64,000 nucleotides of DNA, from assembly GCF_037042905.1 (NCBI RefSeq), contig NC_087262.1, forward strand, positions 5,480,001 through 5,544,000, written 5' to 3'. The stretch's first letter is position 1; each line of letters opens with the position of its first letter. The translations under genes were made by a program, and so were the position numbers. This DNA is from Lytechinus pictus. Taxonomy: Eukaryota; Echinodermata; Echinoidea; Temnopleuroida; Toxopneustidae. Below are positions 22,796-33,385 of the stretch, in pieces. The notes beneath the pieces were generated by a model that was not told the DNA's origin, did no database searches, and was given only the letters and a program-made list of their open reading frames with translations.

Positions 22796-23076
22796 ATATC
22801 CTTCGGAGCAGGGTAAATCAAATTCCACGCTTCCGACGAATTCACTTAATACACCAACGTAACGGATCGTAAACTGCTGGTCATCTGTCCATTGAACGAT
22901 TGGTTCCGGGTCACCGATGTGCCCCACTTGGTAGGCGTTGTTGTCGAAATCAATCCAGTAGGGGTTACTTGAATTTCCATCGCAGATCATTTCCGGGTCA
23001 CGTACAGCGATGATAGTTGAAGATCTTGCGTGTGGCAACCTCCTCATTTGGAGAGTGTTATTTTCTGAACATGGAT
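22772..23076 (-). CDS. Gene 2 exon 5 (C-terminal half of FAMeT-like domain)
   Basis: Acceptor TTATCTTTTCCAG precedes 23076. The FAMeT-like pattern is intact through FDLPCSEG. The remaining codons (to the TAA at 22772) come from CGGCGGCAGCAGGATTTTTAA, the terminus of the hAT-like element. Confidence 0.7.
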
Positions 23077-24757
23077 CTGGAAAAGATAACAAGCAGACAT
23101 ATTACAGTGGCTATTTCAATCCAAAATGCTTCCATCTGCCCTTACAAAAAGTAAAGTATTGTGGTAATCATAGGCGGCGCCAATAACGACTTTACAAAGC
23201 GGTAACCGCCGTTAAAAGCGCTTTCCAGTCACGACAGGAGATTTTTACACCGAGGCATAGAGCGTTTTCAAGAACATAAAAAAAATTATTGTCAAATGCC
23301 CTCCATGACAAAGAGCAACCAAGAAGTCTTTGTCGAAAATCGGTGAATGAGTGAATCAGCAGTTTCGTTCCTGACTCTTGACAAACGAAATATTTGCAAT
23401 TATTCGTCAGCTCCGAAACTTGGGACTGAACTTCTGTTCCGGTTCACCGATTCTCGACAGAGGCCTCCCAGCTGTTCATTGTCATTTGACGGGCATTTTC
23501 AATACATTTACTGTGTTTTTAAATTCGTTCTGCGTGGCGGTGCAAAAATCACTAATGTCGGGGGAACAATCGCTTCATTTATTGGACTTTTCGCTCGTTA
23601 TTCAGCTGATTTATGAGCAGGTTACACCAACCAAACCGACCCCAGATCAACCAAGGATATTACGTTAGTTCGAATGACATATAATTGGTCATTTTGGTGT
23701 CGGGTCCGTCCATGTGACTGTTCCATTATGTAATAGAACTACACTCTAAATTCCAAGGTTTTAAAATAAATCCAAATCGGTTGTGGATTGTGACTAGCAG
23801 AATTTTGGATTCATTTTAAATCTTTAGGATTAACTTTTCAAATCTCAAAATTTTATATCAAAATCTTTTAGATATACAGTATATTTAAATCTACAAGGTT
23901 TAAAACTAAATCTAATATTCGACCGGTCACTATTCACAGCCGATCTGGATTTATTTTAAATCCTTGGAATTTAGAGTGTATCTAGACATTGACCAATGGC
24001 TACCATTCCGGAGAAGATAAACGAAAGAAGTTTGCTGCCATGATGGAGTTGGTTTTTTCTAATGTCTTTTGTAATATAATTTTGACAGTAATGATTATCA
24101 ACCTATGGGCAACTTATGGATGAGTGAGCACCCATCAAAAGGGGGGGGTGGCATTTTCAAAGTCACGGACTCATTTCCAAGCGGTGTGAAATTGATATTG
24201 GGGGGGCAATTCTGTTTCAACTGTGACTTAATCGCTGTTGCTTTTTATCATCCATTATTCCATCACCACACACACTATCTCCCAACTTTTTACATTTTCA
24301 TGATTGAGCGGGCACACTTGACAACTAAGGAATGAACATACTTTATATTGCATAAATGCATTATTTTCTAACAAGTTCTCAGGATCACTTGAATTCATGG
24401 ACAAATCAGTGGTGGATCTATTCGAAAATGGGAAGGGGGTCTAGAAATTGGGGAGGGGAGCCACGAACATTTTCCAATTTTAACTTTTTTATAGAGGGCA
24501 CCAACCCATACGATGATACGTCCCCCAAAAAATGTGCTCACTAAATCATGAACAACTCCGCCCAACTTTGTACTTACACAATCCGAAAAGTGACTTTTCT
24601 GACTTTCAAAAAAAGTCCTTTTATTTTAATCTTTGATGCACGACTCAACCGATCAATCTCATTTTTTTACAGGTGTAGCTCAATGAATAACCACCTGCAA
24701 AATTATTGCGTTCCAAAGTTTTGGGGGGACTTCCTTTTTTGTTGAGGATGCATATAC

Positions 24758-24808
<51 letters not shown>

Positions 24809-24967
24809 TAACAAAATAATGCCGATGATAATGATTTGATCGTCAATAAAGTTTTTATTATTGGCAATCAAAGCATTATTATCAGCATTATTTTGTTACC
24901 TTACTGAAGCCAATACGTGAAATTTTAAGATATAAATATTATATATGTATATATAATTGATATATAA

Positions 24968-24998
<31 letters not shown>

Positions 24999-25260
24999 GC
25001 AAAATACAAGGTGAATAAAACAACCGTAGATAGAAAAGTTAGATCAAATTTTCGCCCATAGGGCTTCATCAGGAAATGATGAATTTATTAGTCAACAGCA
25101 CCAAGAAACGCAGTGCGCAAAACGCAAAGCGTAAATAACAACGCGCTAAAAGGTAAAACGCGAAGCGCAACAGTACAAAAGAAAAGAGAGAGAGAAAGAA
25201 AGAGTGGGGGAGGGGGAGAGAAAATAAAAAAGATATTATTATATTTATATATACTTATAT

Positions 25261-25342
<82 letters not shown>

Positions 25343-26595
25343 ATAAATAGATACTTACGTATTGAAATTACTCCTAGGTTGTATGCATGCCTAGAAGCAG
25401 ATAATACTAAACCTATTGTCGTAGCTTTGAAATTCATCGCTATTCGTTTTCTTGACCAGCCTAAAGACCTCAGTTTATATCCGGGCAGATAATTCGTCTT
25501 AATCTCGCACTGATCTGCGGGGAGAAAAGAAGGACTGGCGTAATCTCAACAATTTCGACATTTTCATCAATAGGTAATGTCATGTTTTTCGATCAATAAT
25601 AATAATAATAATCCGCATTTATATAGCGCTTAACACATCGGAACGACGTCCCTAAGCGCTTTACAGATATATCATTACCCCAGTCATCGGATCCTTGCAT
25701 GCCCGCATACAATGTATGCACCTTCTCCACTCCCTGGGGAGCATTCCAACAAGAGTTCCAAGACTCAATTGCTAGGAATACTACATAGGCTTTCGCATCC
25801 TACCGGGTACCCATTTAACACCTGGGTGGAGAGTGGCAAATTGTGGATTGACGCCTTGCCAAAGGACGCTAGACCATGGTGGGATTTGAACACACGACCC
25901 TCTGATTACAAGACGAGAGTCAGAACCGCTACACCACGGCGCTTCCACAAGATAGTTGTTAGTACAAATCCCTCGATTGAAGAGGTGTTGTAGCTCAGTG
26001 TCCGGACTTTGAACCACAAGGTCCGGGCTTCGAATCCCACCGCAGCGCTTGCGTCCTTTTGCAAGGCGTTTATATACATTTTCCACTCTCCACCCAAGTG
26101 TAGTAAATTATTATTATTATACTTAATTTTTAGCTGAAATTCTCTCTTTATACACTTTTGAAATAAGAACCATACAAATATTGTTATTTATTATTATGTT
26201 TATTATTATCATTATTACTATTATTATCATTATCATTATTGTCATTCTCGTTGTCATTGGAAAGAGATATTACCCATAACCTTAGTCTGCTCATGGGGGG
26301 TATTCTTTCATATGGGAGCGATTTGGCCCAGTGGATTAGTCTCCAGACTTTTAAACAGAGGGTCATGGGTTCATATCCCAGCCATGGCGTAATTTCTTTC
26401 AGCAAGAAATTGATGCACATTGTGCTGCACTCGATCCTGGTGAGGTAAATGGGTACCTTGCTAGACTTAGTTCCTTGAAATGCTTGTGCGATGTAAGCTC
26501 GCCATGCAGGCAAAAGCGATGGTAATCATATTCGATTCCATTGGAAGCGCACAGAAACAAGAAATGTTTATTATTATAATTATTATTATTATTAT

Positions 26596-26629
<34 letters not shown>

Positions 26630-29600
26630 ACTACTAAGATTTTTATTAATTTGTTATCATTTTAATTATTAATATACTTAATTCTTTGGCTGAAATTCCT
26701 TCCCTCTTTTCTACAGTTTTGAAATAAGCTCTATAAAAAAAATTCCTTATTATTATTACTACTATTATTATTATTATCATTGTCATCATCAATTATTATT
26801 GTTATTGTTATCATTATTATTATTTTCATTATTATCATCATTATTAATATTATTATCATTATCATAATTATTAAACTTACATTCACATAACGGTGAGCTG
26901 AGTCCGAAACGGCAGTGACATCTTAAGAAGCGTCCCATTTGATCAGCGATGCTGTTTCCTCCATTCTGACAAGGTTCTGCGATATAAGTAGTGTGTTTTC
27001 ATTCAAATTGGCATATATTATATCTATAACCACACTACTCAGAATGGTGTATAAAGGGTTAGGAATATGGTCAGATATGAGTAGTTGATGACTTGAGGTG
27101 GTGCTATATACATTGTTAAAGCTGGTTTGTATTCACTAGCATACCTAAGGGGGGGCAGGGGGCAGACTGCCCCTGACGAGTCACAACTCATGCAGGGGAC
27201 GTACCCCTCCTGACGAGTCACAACTGATCCAGGGGACGTGGACGAAAACAGACATGTGCCCCCTCTTTTGAACTTGAAGACCTTTTTTTTTTTTCTTTTT
27301 TTTTCTATGCTTGTCAATTTTTTTTTCTGGTACGAAATCCTTTATTTGTGGTTGAAGACCTCTTTTTTTGCTTGTCAGTTTTTTTTTTGGTACGAAATGT
27401 TCTTAATTTATGGTTGAAGACCTTTTTTTTTGCTTGTCAAATTTTTTCGCGGACGAAATATCCTCCAAAAAATTTGCCCCCCTTTTGGAAAATCCTGGGT
27501 ACGCCGCTGTTTGTATTGGTTGTATATCGTAGATATCAGAACATACTTACCAGCTGAAAGGCACGTTATGGCTTTATCAAATTCCACCCCGTCAGGACAG
27601 GTTCTTACATTCCTTGCCAGCAAAAATCGGTTTGATTTCGAGTCTCTGGTCAATACTGTGGAGTGTGGAATGCGTCCTTTTTCGCAAACGCCACCTAATG
27701 AAGTTCCTCCGTTACGTCTTGCCCCTAATTGAAGAGAATCATTTTAACGTAGGAGAGTAAAAGATCGTGAAAGCGATATCCTATATATGCAAATGGAATT
27801 TTGTTTCGACTTCTTTAACGCGCGAATATTCATGTCCCATTAACATCATAGGTTGTCGGAGAGTGTTCGTAATCTAATCGTTCCATCTCCTAAGGGTGGC
27901 GCCCGAAGACCGTGTGGTTCACGATCATCGTAGGGCTTGTGCGTTATTTTAGGGCGGAGTTATACAATTTTCTTTTTCAATCGTAAGATCCTAGCCCTCC
28001 AGCACATCGTATGGGCAGCGCAGGGGCATTCTACGATAAACGTAAGGACATCGTCTGATGTCTGTAGATCTCCGTACGACCTCTGCGAGATAGTCTCTGG
28101 CCTTCTACTATGTCAATAAGGTAAATTCGTACGATTATAGTAAATAAGGTAAGCATATAAGAATCATAGCTCGTAGCCTCATACGATGTTTCCTGAAAAT
28201 CGTATGCCAATCCATCGTATGATGGTCGTAGCAAACGTAAGCTAGAGGTAAGTGCCCCAAAGTTTATTATGACTATGGCTTGGGGTGGAGGAATCCTACG
28301 CGTGACTGTGCTGAATTAATTTGACGGCTGATATGTCTGTGTATAAATTTCTGTTTTGAAAATATTTTGCAGCATAATACATATATTAAAGATGATTTTC
28401 TGAGGAATGTTTTTATTTCAGTGGTAAAAGAAATAAGGAGGCCCTATTATAAGGGCTTACATCAATAAAAGGAGACCCAACTTTCATGATTGGTTGTGAG
28501 AAAATTATCTAGTTAATAAACATAATAATACCTACATTAATTGAATGTACGACTCGCCATTAGCATTTAGAAGATATCTTAGGGCCTTTTCACACGTGAA
28601 TCTTGAATCATCATTGTAACGATGATTGCAATTCGTCTTTATAATCATCGTACCTTTCACACGGAAAATTCATACCGTAATTTGAGTGAATTCACCTCCG
28701 GAGTAAAATTTGAATTCGTGATTGTGATTAGCGTTCGTGATTGTAGTTTTCTTTCACACGTGCTAAAAAATTTGTCATTAGCCTTACTTTTCACTGGAAT
28801 CATCATTCAAATTACGATTATTTTACCGTGTGAAAGGGCGGTTAATCAAATTTCTGTGATCAAGCTTTACTGAACACCAATGTTCTCAAAAAAATAGTAC
28901 AAAAACACAGTTCGTGGTTCACTTTCATTGCATCTTGAAAAAGCAAATTGTGCAGTGTGTGTATATGTAAAAAGGAATTTACTCAGACAACATTGCTTCT
29001 ACTCAGAGCCTTTTCATGCGTGAATCTTTAATCATCATTGTAATGATGATTGCTATTGTAATCGTTACTGTGATTAACGTTCGTGATTCTATATAATCAT
29101 GTTCTAGTTTGGTTTCACACGTGCTAAATATTCGTCATTAGCCTTATTTTTCACTGGAATCATCGTTCAAATTACGATTTTTTAACCGTTTGAAAGGGCG
29201 GTAAGTGTATTTTGTCTTTGTGAGTTTGAATTGAATTTACCTAATATGTTGGAAGCAGAGTGTTAAGTAAAACGAAAGAGAGAAAAATGTGACAAGATTT
29301 TTATTTTATTTTCATTGTTTATTGTCCATTTTGATGTCAACTACTCTGAGCATCCAGGTGAAGGACTGGAAGAGCAGGGGTGTAGTGGTTCTGACTCTCA
29401 CCTTGTGATCATCGAATCCCGGTGTTGCCTACCTAGCACCCTTTGGCAAGGCGTCAGTCCACACTTCCCCACTCTCTACCCAGGTGCCTGAAAGGTAACC
29501 GGTAGGTGGCTTGTCCAGTACTGTGAGCGCCCCAATGGCGACTCGCTGGAATACTCCCCAGGGAGTGGAGGAAGTGCATATATTGTGTACAGGAATGACT

Positions 29601-32600
29601 TATCGAATCCCATGACCGGCGTAATAATAAAGCTGTAAGCGCTTAGATAAGTACAATGTGTCTTTATAAGCGCATTATAAATAACCAGATTATTAAACCA
29701 AGTGCATATTTTTTTGCACATTTTCACCCCCTCCCCCAAAAAGGTGTTCAGTGCATGGTTTGCCGTTCAAGAAAAACCAAGCTAAATAAGATGTATAAAA
29801 AGGAGAAATGATTTTTAATATTACTGATTTAATATTTTTCTCAAAAAAGACGTTAAAGTTGACTTTCCTTTTTATGCACCCTGAATAAAAAAAAGTTTAA
29901 AGGTTAATATCTACCTTACAAATAAAAGACGGTTAATTCCCCGTTTTAACCAATCACGTAAAAATAATATTGTTTATTTTCATGTTAGTTTTTATTGAAA
30001 TAAATAATAAAAACTGGATTTTTCAAAGGATTTATATGATCAAAAACATTAAATCGAGAAGCATAAAAGGAAACAGGGGCAGATTATATCAAGATAACGT
30101 TGTCAAGAAGCTCCCAGACGTTCAACAGGAGCAAAATAGACATCGGACTGAGTGAGGTCAAAGAGCTGAGGACCCCCCCCCCCCCTTTCTATCTTTAAAT
30201 TAGCAGAATTCACGGGAAAGAGTGAGGTTTTTCCTCTTTCGTGTTTTCACTCTTTTCTGAGTTCTTTCGATCACACAATCGCACTGCCGGATCCAGGGGG
30301 GGGGGCACAGCCGGCCCTTTGTTATTTTTTTTGGTCAAATTTTTCCTCGGGAAAATGTGCCCCCCCCCCCTTTCCAAAAATCCCGGATCCGCCCCTGCAC
30401 AATCGTACAAGAAGTATTTAGGCCATCATTGGTATGTATATTTTTTTTCTTTTTTTAAGATTTTTTTTTTATTTCTCGACTTATTCCATACATAAGTATC
30501 ACATGCACAGATACATTGTAATTGAAAAAAATAGCGTACATTTCAAACAAATTCAAATAAATGGTTCATTTTGTATACAAAACGTTCCATTTTCTTCGGT
30601 GCACGTTCATCAAATACGTTTAAAAACAATAATTCTCTCGGTTGTTTCGATTTTTTTCAAACCAAGCATAAAATGAGCAAAAGTGGGTTTGATATTCTCG
30701 TATTTACATGAATAAATGAAATATTTTGCAAAAAACACAATATTGGTAAGATGAAAGTTATTGAGGGTGATAACTCCAAAACAAACTTCACTGAATTGTG
30801 TACTATTAATAAGCTTGGCCTTTAACCACTCGTGAACTTCGTTCCAAAATGAAATTACATATCAATAAATAGATGAGTAATTGTTTGCTAGATATGGATA
30901 ATGAACTGGTTCTGAAAACTGATTGGGTGAATAAGTTATCAAAATTACAAAATATTCTTCACAGTTGGAAAAGAAGAAATTTGACTATTTTTGGTAAGGA
31001 TTGAGCCAAATTAATCATTTGATTATTGCAGATTCTATAACAGACAAATTTTTGAATAAATTGAATAAGAATTTTTTAAATTTCATTTGGGAAATCAATA
31101 CTTAAAAAATAAAGAGAGTGGTGTTAAAAGATAGTTATGTATATGGATGAATTAATATGACTGACATAAAAAATCAAATGTTAAGTTTTAGATTAAAGTG
31201 GATATGGAATTTGTTTGATCCTGCCAATGACATTATCTCCCCTTGGAGAGAAATGGAACATTTTTGATTCAGTCAATTTGGTGGTTTAAAGTTTTTATTG
31301 AATTGTAATTATAAAGATATAAAGATATTACAAATTTCGTTGGAAACAAAATGATACCAAAATATTATGGAAAAGTTTTATATGCATGGGCGTTAATAAG
31401 GTCGCGTGTCAAACGACATGATAGAAATAATGATAATAAAGCAGGAGAAATTCTATGGCTTAATAAAAATATAATTTTTGATAGAAGTATGCTATTTTAC
31501 AATGATTGGTTCAAAGTCAGTATTTTGTTCCTAAGTGATATTTTTGAAAATGGATCTTTCAAGAGTGCAGAAATTATTTCAAATATGTTAACCACTAGAA
31601 AAAGTAAAGTGTTTTATTTTAGTAAATCACAAATAGCAATACCAAATGCATGGTTATAAAGTGTTGTAAATATTTGTAGCAATAATACGTAACATTTATA
31701 TTTGTCAACAACAAAAAGTGTATATGACTTAAGCAGTAAACAATATAATAGAATGCTTAAATTGTTTTGTAAAAGATTATCATATTTTAATATACAATGT
31801 CAATTTTGGTTTAAAACTTAGGCATGTTAGGTGTTGATATCATTTGATCACATGTTTTCAGACGCTTTTTTAATAAATTGACGATATTAGACTTCGAGAA
31901 TTTAGTTTCAAATTACTATTTAATTTACTTCCCCCGGAAAACCTTTACAAGTGGAAAATAATCAATAGTAATTTATTTTTAAATTGTAATATTGAAAAGG
32001 TCATAAATCATGTATTTTTTTTACTGGGAGTTAAACAAATCACTTCTTACTTTCGTTGAATATTTTATTTAAACAGTCTTCCATACTGAAATTTTAATCA
32101 ACTACTGAAATTGTAATCAATATGAGTTATTTATTAACAGAAAATACTGATTTCGATTTTATAATATTCATTGCATTATGGAGCATTTATAAATTGATTT
32201 TGGAAATAAATTCACTTGGTTTTTGGTAAAGAAATTACAGTCTTATTTTCTTATTTAAAAGAGAAATTGAAAATAGGGATAAAATTAAATAACATAAGAC
32301 AAAGAGAAGATAAAACTTTACCAAACTGTTTATTTTATATTTTATTGTATAGTATTCATGATGATTGTAATTATTTTTATCATTTGTCTCTGTAAAGATA
32401 TGATTTTGTAAATAAAATCCTCGATATGGAGGGGGAAAACAACAATATTCTTATTAACTAACTCGTTTTGTTTGACTTGCTAATGTTTAATAACATGTTC
32501 TAACTTCATATCATGACAATACCACATAACCTTGTTGTTTGAGGTAACTGCTGAGTCAGTGCTGACATGATTATGTAAGATTATTTAAAGGACAAGTCCA

Positions 32601-33385
32601 CCCCAACAAAAAGTTGATTTGAAAAAAAGGAGAAAAATCCAACAAGCAAAACACTGAAAAGTTCATCAAAATCGGATGTAAAATAAGAAAGTTATGACAT
32701 TTTAAAGTTTCGCTTAATTTCACAAAACAGTTATATGCACATTCTGGTCGTTATGCAAATTGGCAGACTGATGACATCACCCACTCACTATTTCTTTTGT
32801 ATTTTATTATATGAAATATGAAATATTCTAATTTTCTCCTCTTTGTGAAGTGAAACAAAGTTTTTTTCTCCCTGAACATGTGGAATTACCATTATTTTAA
32901 CAGTTTATGGTTAAGTTAAGTTGGTCCTTATTGTCAAATCTTTAAAAATTGAAATATTGTATTATTCAAACAATAAAAAACAAAAGAAATAGTGAGTGAT
33001 GGACATCATCGACTCTCTCATTTGCATATCGCTGAGTTGTGCATTTAACTGTTTTGTGAAAAATAAGCGAAACTTGAAAATGTCATAACTTTCTTATTTT
33101 ACATCCGATTTCGATGAAAATTGCAGCGTTATGTTTGTTTGATTTTTCTCTATCGATTCAAATCAACAATTTTCTGGGGTGGACTTGACCTTTAACTATG
33201 TGTATTAAATTGGTATGTTCCAAACGTTTTTATTGTATTTTTCATAATGTTTTTGAGAGGTAAAATCTGTATCTGTTTTGCTGTTATTGTAGAAAAGAAA
33301 TGAAATAAAAGCAATACTCACCATAGCCAAAAATGAGAAGACAAATAAGAATGACAAACTCCAATATTGATAAATTTCTGGCCAT
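22772..33385 (-). CDS. Gene 2: secreted EGF-like/FAMeT-like domain protein, 5 exons, 264 aa
   Basis: Coding exons on the minus strand: 33385-33322, 27724-27551, 26976-26881, 25514-25359 and 23076-22772. The total is 795 nt, 265 codons with the stop, all introns GT..AG and phase 1. Domain order matches gene 1: signal peptide ([20 protein letters not shown]), short Cys domain, reduced EGF-like module (EPCQNGG...CHCRFG), then the FAMeT-like domain with [26 protein letters not shown] and IRYVG. The EGF exons of the two genes share 15 of 32 residues, so the duplication is not recent. The last residues after FDLPCSEG are encoded by a transposable element end. Predicted extracellular; ligand and role unknown. 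Confidence 0.7.
23236..23545. repeat. Long foldback element in intron 4 of gene 2
   Basis: Arms contain GTCAAATGCCCTCCATGACAAA and the reverse TTGTCATTTGACGGGCATT, with GTCTTTGTCGAAAATCGGTG against CACCGATTCTCGACAGAGG inside. Homologous to 6993-7290 in the same intron of gene 1. Confidence 0.75.
23741..23979. mobile_element. MITE with ACACTCTAAATTCCAAGG termini
   Basis: Left ACACTCTAAATTCCAAGGTT, right CCTTGGAATTTAGAGTGT, then inverted TTTTAAAATAAATCCA and GGTTGTG/CACAGCC. TA at both edges. Sits in intron 4 of gene 2. Confidence 0.85.
23980..24756. other. Intron 4 of gene 2, unassigned
   Basis: No exon or clear repeat. The overlapping frames at 24105-24745 show no domain. Confidence 0.45.
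24757..24806. repeat. (AT)n microsatellite
   Basis: About 50 bp of uninterrupted TA dinucleotides. Confidence 0.95.
24960..25000. repeat. (AT)n microsatellite next to hammerhead-like motif
   Basis: ATATAAATATATAAATATAT then pure (AT)n ending in ATAGC, 50 bp from the ribozyme-like core. Confidence 0.9.
25050..25072 (-). ncRNA. Hammerhead ribozyme-like core (Penelope-type)
   Basis: On the minus strand: CTGATGA (25072-25066), A, then stem GCCC-TAT-GGGC (25064-25054), then GAAA (25053-25050), followed by ATTTGATC. This is the exact catalytic-core order CUGAUGA-stem II-GAAA. Penelope-like retroelements are known to carry such hammerheads in their terminal repeats. The cleavage site and stems I and III were not resolved by eye. 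Confidence 0.6.
25250..25340. repeat. (AT)n microsatellite
   Basis: About 90 bp of TA dinucleotides with one AAAT break; it ends just before the donor of gene 2 exon 4. Confidence 0.95.
25359..25514 (-). CDS. Gene 2 exon 4 (N-terminal half of FAMeT-like domain)
   Basis: 156 nt, phase 1-1, acceptor CTCCCCGCAG, donor GTAAGTAT. Encodes [12 protein letters not shown]..., then [18 protein letters not shown], aligning with gene 1 exon 4. Confidence 0.7.
25595..25947 (-). mobile_element. tRNA-derived SINE, family A, near full length
   Basis: The minus-strand head has GTGTAGCGGTTCTGACTC (A-box region) and GTGTTCAAATCCCACC (B box). The body carries GTCCTTTGGCAAGGCGTC, and the AAT/ATT tail lies at 25598-25612. 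Sits in intron 3 of gene 2. Confidence 0.8.
25983..26120 (+). mobile_element. Short tRNA-derived SINE
   Basis: TAGCTCAGTGT (A box), CTTTGAACC anticodon-arm-like segment, GGGCTTCGAATCCC (B box), then GTCCTTTTGCAAGGCGTTTA and an (ATT)n tail. The extended body and tail distinguish it from a functional tRNA gene. Confidence 0.65.
26305..26610 (+). mobile_element. tRNA-derived SINE, family B, full length
   Basis: TGGCCCAGTGG fits an A box and GGGTTCATATCCC a B box. The body has TGCACATTGTGCTGCACTC and GTGAGGTAAATGGGTACC; the tail runs TTATTATTATAATTATTATT into (CTA)n/(CTG)n. Counterparts are at 2640 and 61464. Confidence 0.8.
26735..26870. repeat. (ATT)n/(ATC)n microsatellite
   Basis: Imperfect TTATTATCATTATT repeats directly before gene 2 exon 3. 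Confidence 0.9.
26881..26976 (-). CDS. Gene 2 exon 3 (reduced EGF-like module)
   Basis: 96 nt, 32 codons, phase 1-1, acceptor TATCGCAG, donor GTAAGT. Encodes EPCQNGGN...[14 protein letters not shown]. As in gene 1 the cysteine after NGG is replaced by Asn-Ser. Confidence 0.75.
27126..27517. mobile_element. hAT-type MITE with 8-bp target duplication
   Basis: TTTGTATT flanks both sides (27126-27133 and 27510-27517). Termini are CACTAGCATACC on the left and the complement of CAGCGGCGTACCCAGGATTT on the right, with facing G-rich and C-rich runs. Inserted in intron 2 of gene 2, 33 bp from the donor of exon 2. Confidence 0.85.
27551..27724 (-). CDS. Gene 2 exon 2 (short Cys-containing domain)
   Basis: 174 nt, 58 codons, phase 1-1, acceptor TTCAATTAG, donor GTAAGT. 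Encodes ...CEKGRIPHS...[12 protein letters not shown]...ITCLSAE. Pairs with gene 1 exon 2. Confidence 0.7.
27725..28581. other. Intron 1 of gene 2, part
   Basis: No exon. ATCGTA/TACGAT words recur in both orientations between about 27920 and 28240, suggesting a decayed foldback element. Confidence 0.4.
28582..28840. mobile_element. MITE with GGGCCTTTTCACACG termini, copy 1
   Basis: Left GGGCCTTTTCACACGTGAAT; right complement CGCCCTTTCACACGGTAAAA. Internal AATCATCATT and ACGATGATT words are inverted. Confidence 0.75.
29006..29200. mobile_element. MITE with GGGCCTTTTCACACG termini, copy 2
   Basis: Same orientation and block order as 28582-28840 but shorter: GAGCCTTTTCATGCGTGAATC to ACCGTTTGAAAGGGCG. 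More diverged at the tips. Confidence 0.7.
29365..29700 (+). mobile_element. tRNA-derived SINE, family A
   Basis: GTGTAGTGGTTCTGACTC (A region), ATCGAATCCCGGTG (B region), then TTTGGCAAGGCGTCAGTCC, the same blocks as at 25595 but in plus orientation. The tail is degenerate. Confidence 0.75.
29700..30273. other. Intron 1 of gene 2, unassigned
   Basis: AT-rich. No exon or repeat identified apart from a poly-C run at 30174-30184. Confidence 0.45.
30274..30405. mobile_element. Compact hAT-type MITE with 8-bp target duplication
   Basis: CACAATCG lies at 30274-30281 and 30398-30405. Termini CACTGCCGGATCCAG and the complement of CAGGGGCGGATCCG enclose 116 bp with facing G10 and C10 runs. In intron 1 of gene 2. 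Confidence 0.9.
30880..32460 (+). pseudogene. Decayed Tx1/L1-like retrotransposon ORF2, 3' half
   Basis: Plus-strand fragments in shifting frames. Near 30955 they match the segment after the RT domain ([18 protein letters not shown]). At 31351-31659 [32 protein letters not shown] and ENGSFKS correspond block by block to the minus-strand relics at 38014-38406 and 48903-49307. Many stops and frameshifts. Lies in intron 1 of gene 2. Confidence 0.7.
32585..33195. mobile_element. TTAA MITE, AGGTCAAGTCCACCCC family, complete
   Basis: TTAA at 32585-32588 and 33192-33195. Termini AGGACAAGTCCACCCCA and TGGGGTGGACTTGACCT (the latter ends AGGT on the complement). Long inner arms with CATCAAAATCGGATGTAAAA. 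It lies 125 bp from gene 2 exon 1. Confidence 0.85.
33322..33385 (-). CDS. Gene 2 exon 1 (start codon and signal peptide)
   Basis: ATG at 33385 opens a 21-residue hydrophobic leader and ends at donor GTGAGT in phase 1. The 64-nt coding length equals gene 1 exon 1. Confidence 0.7.

Noticed and set aside
25983-26050. Functional tRNA gene
   Set aside because: A and B boxes are present, but the sequence continues into a SINE body with an (ATT)n tail and the cloverleaf is incomplete.
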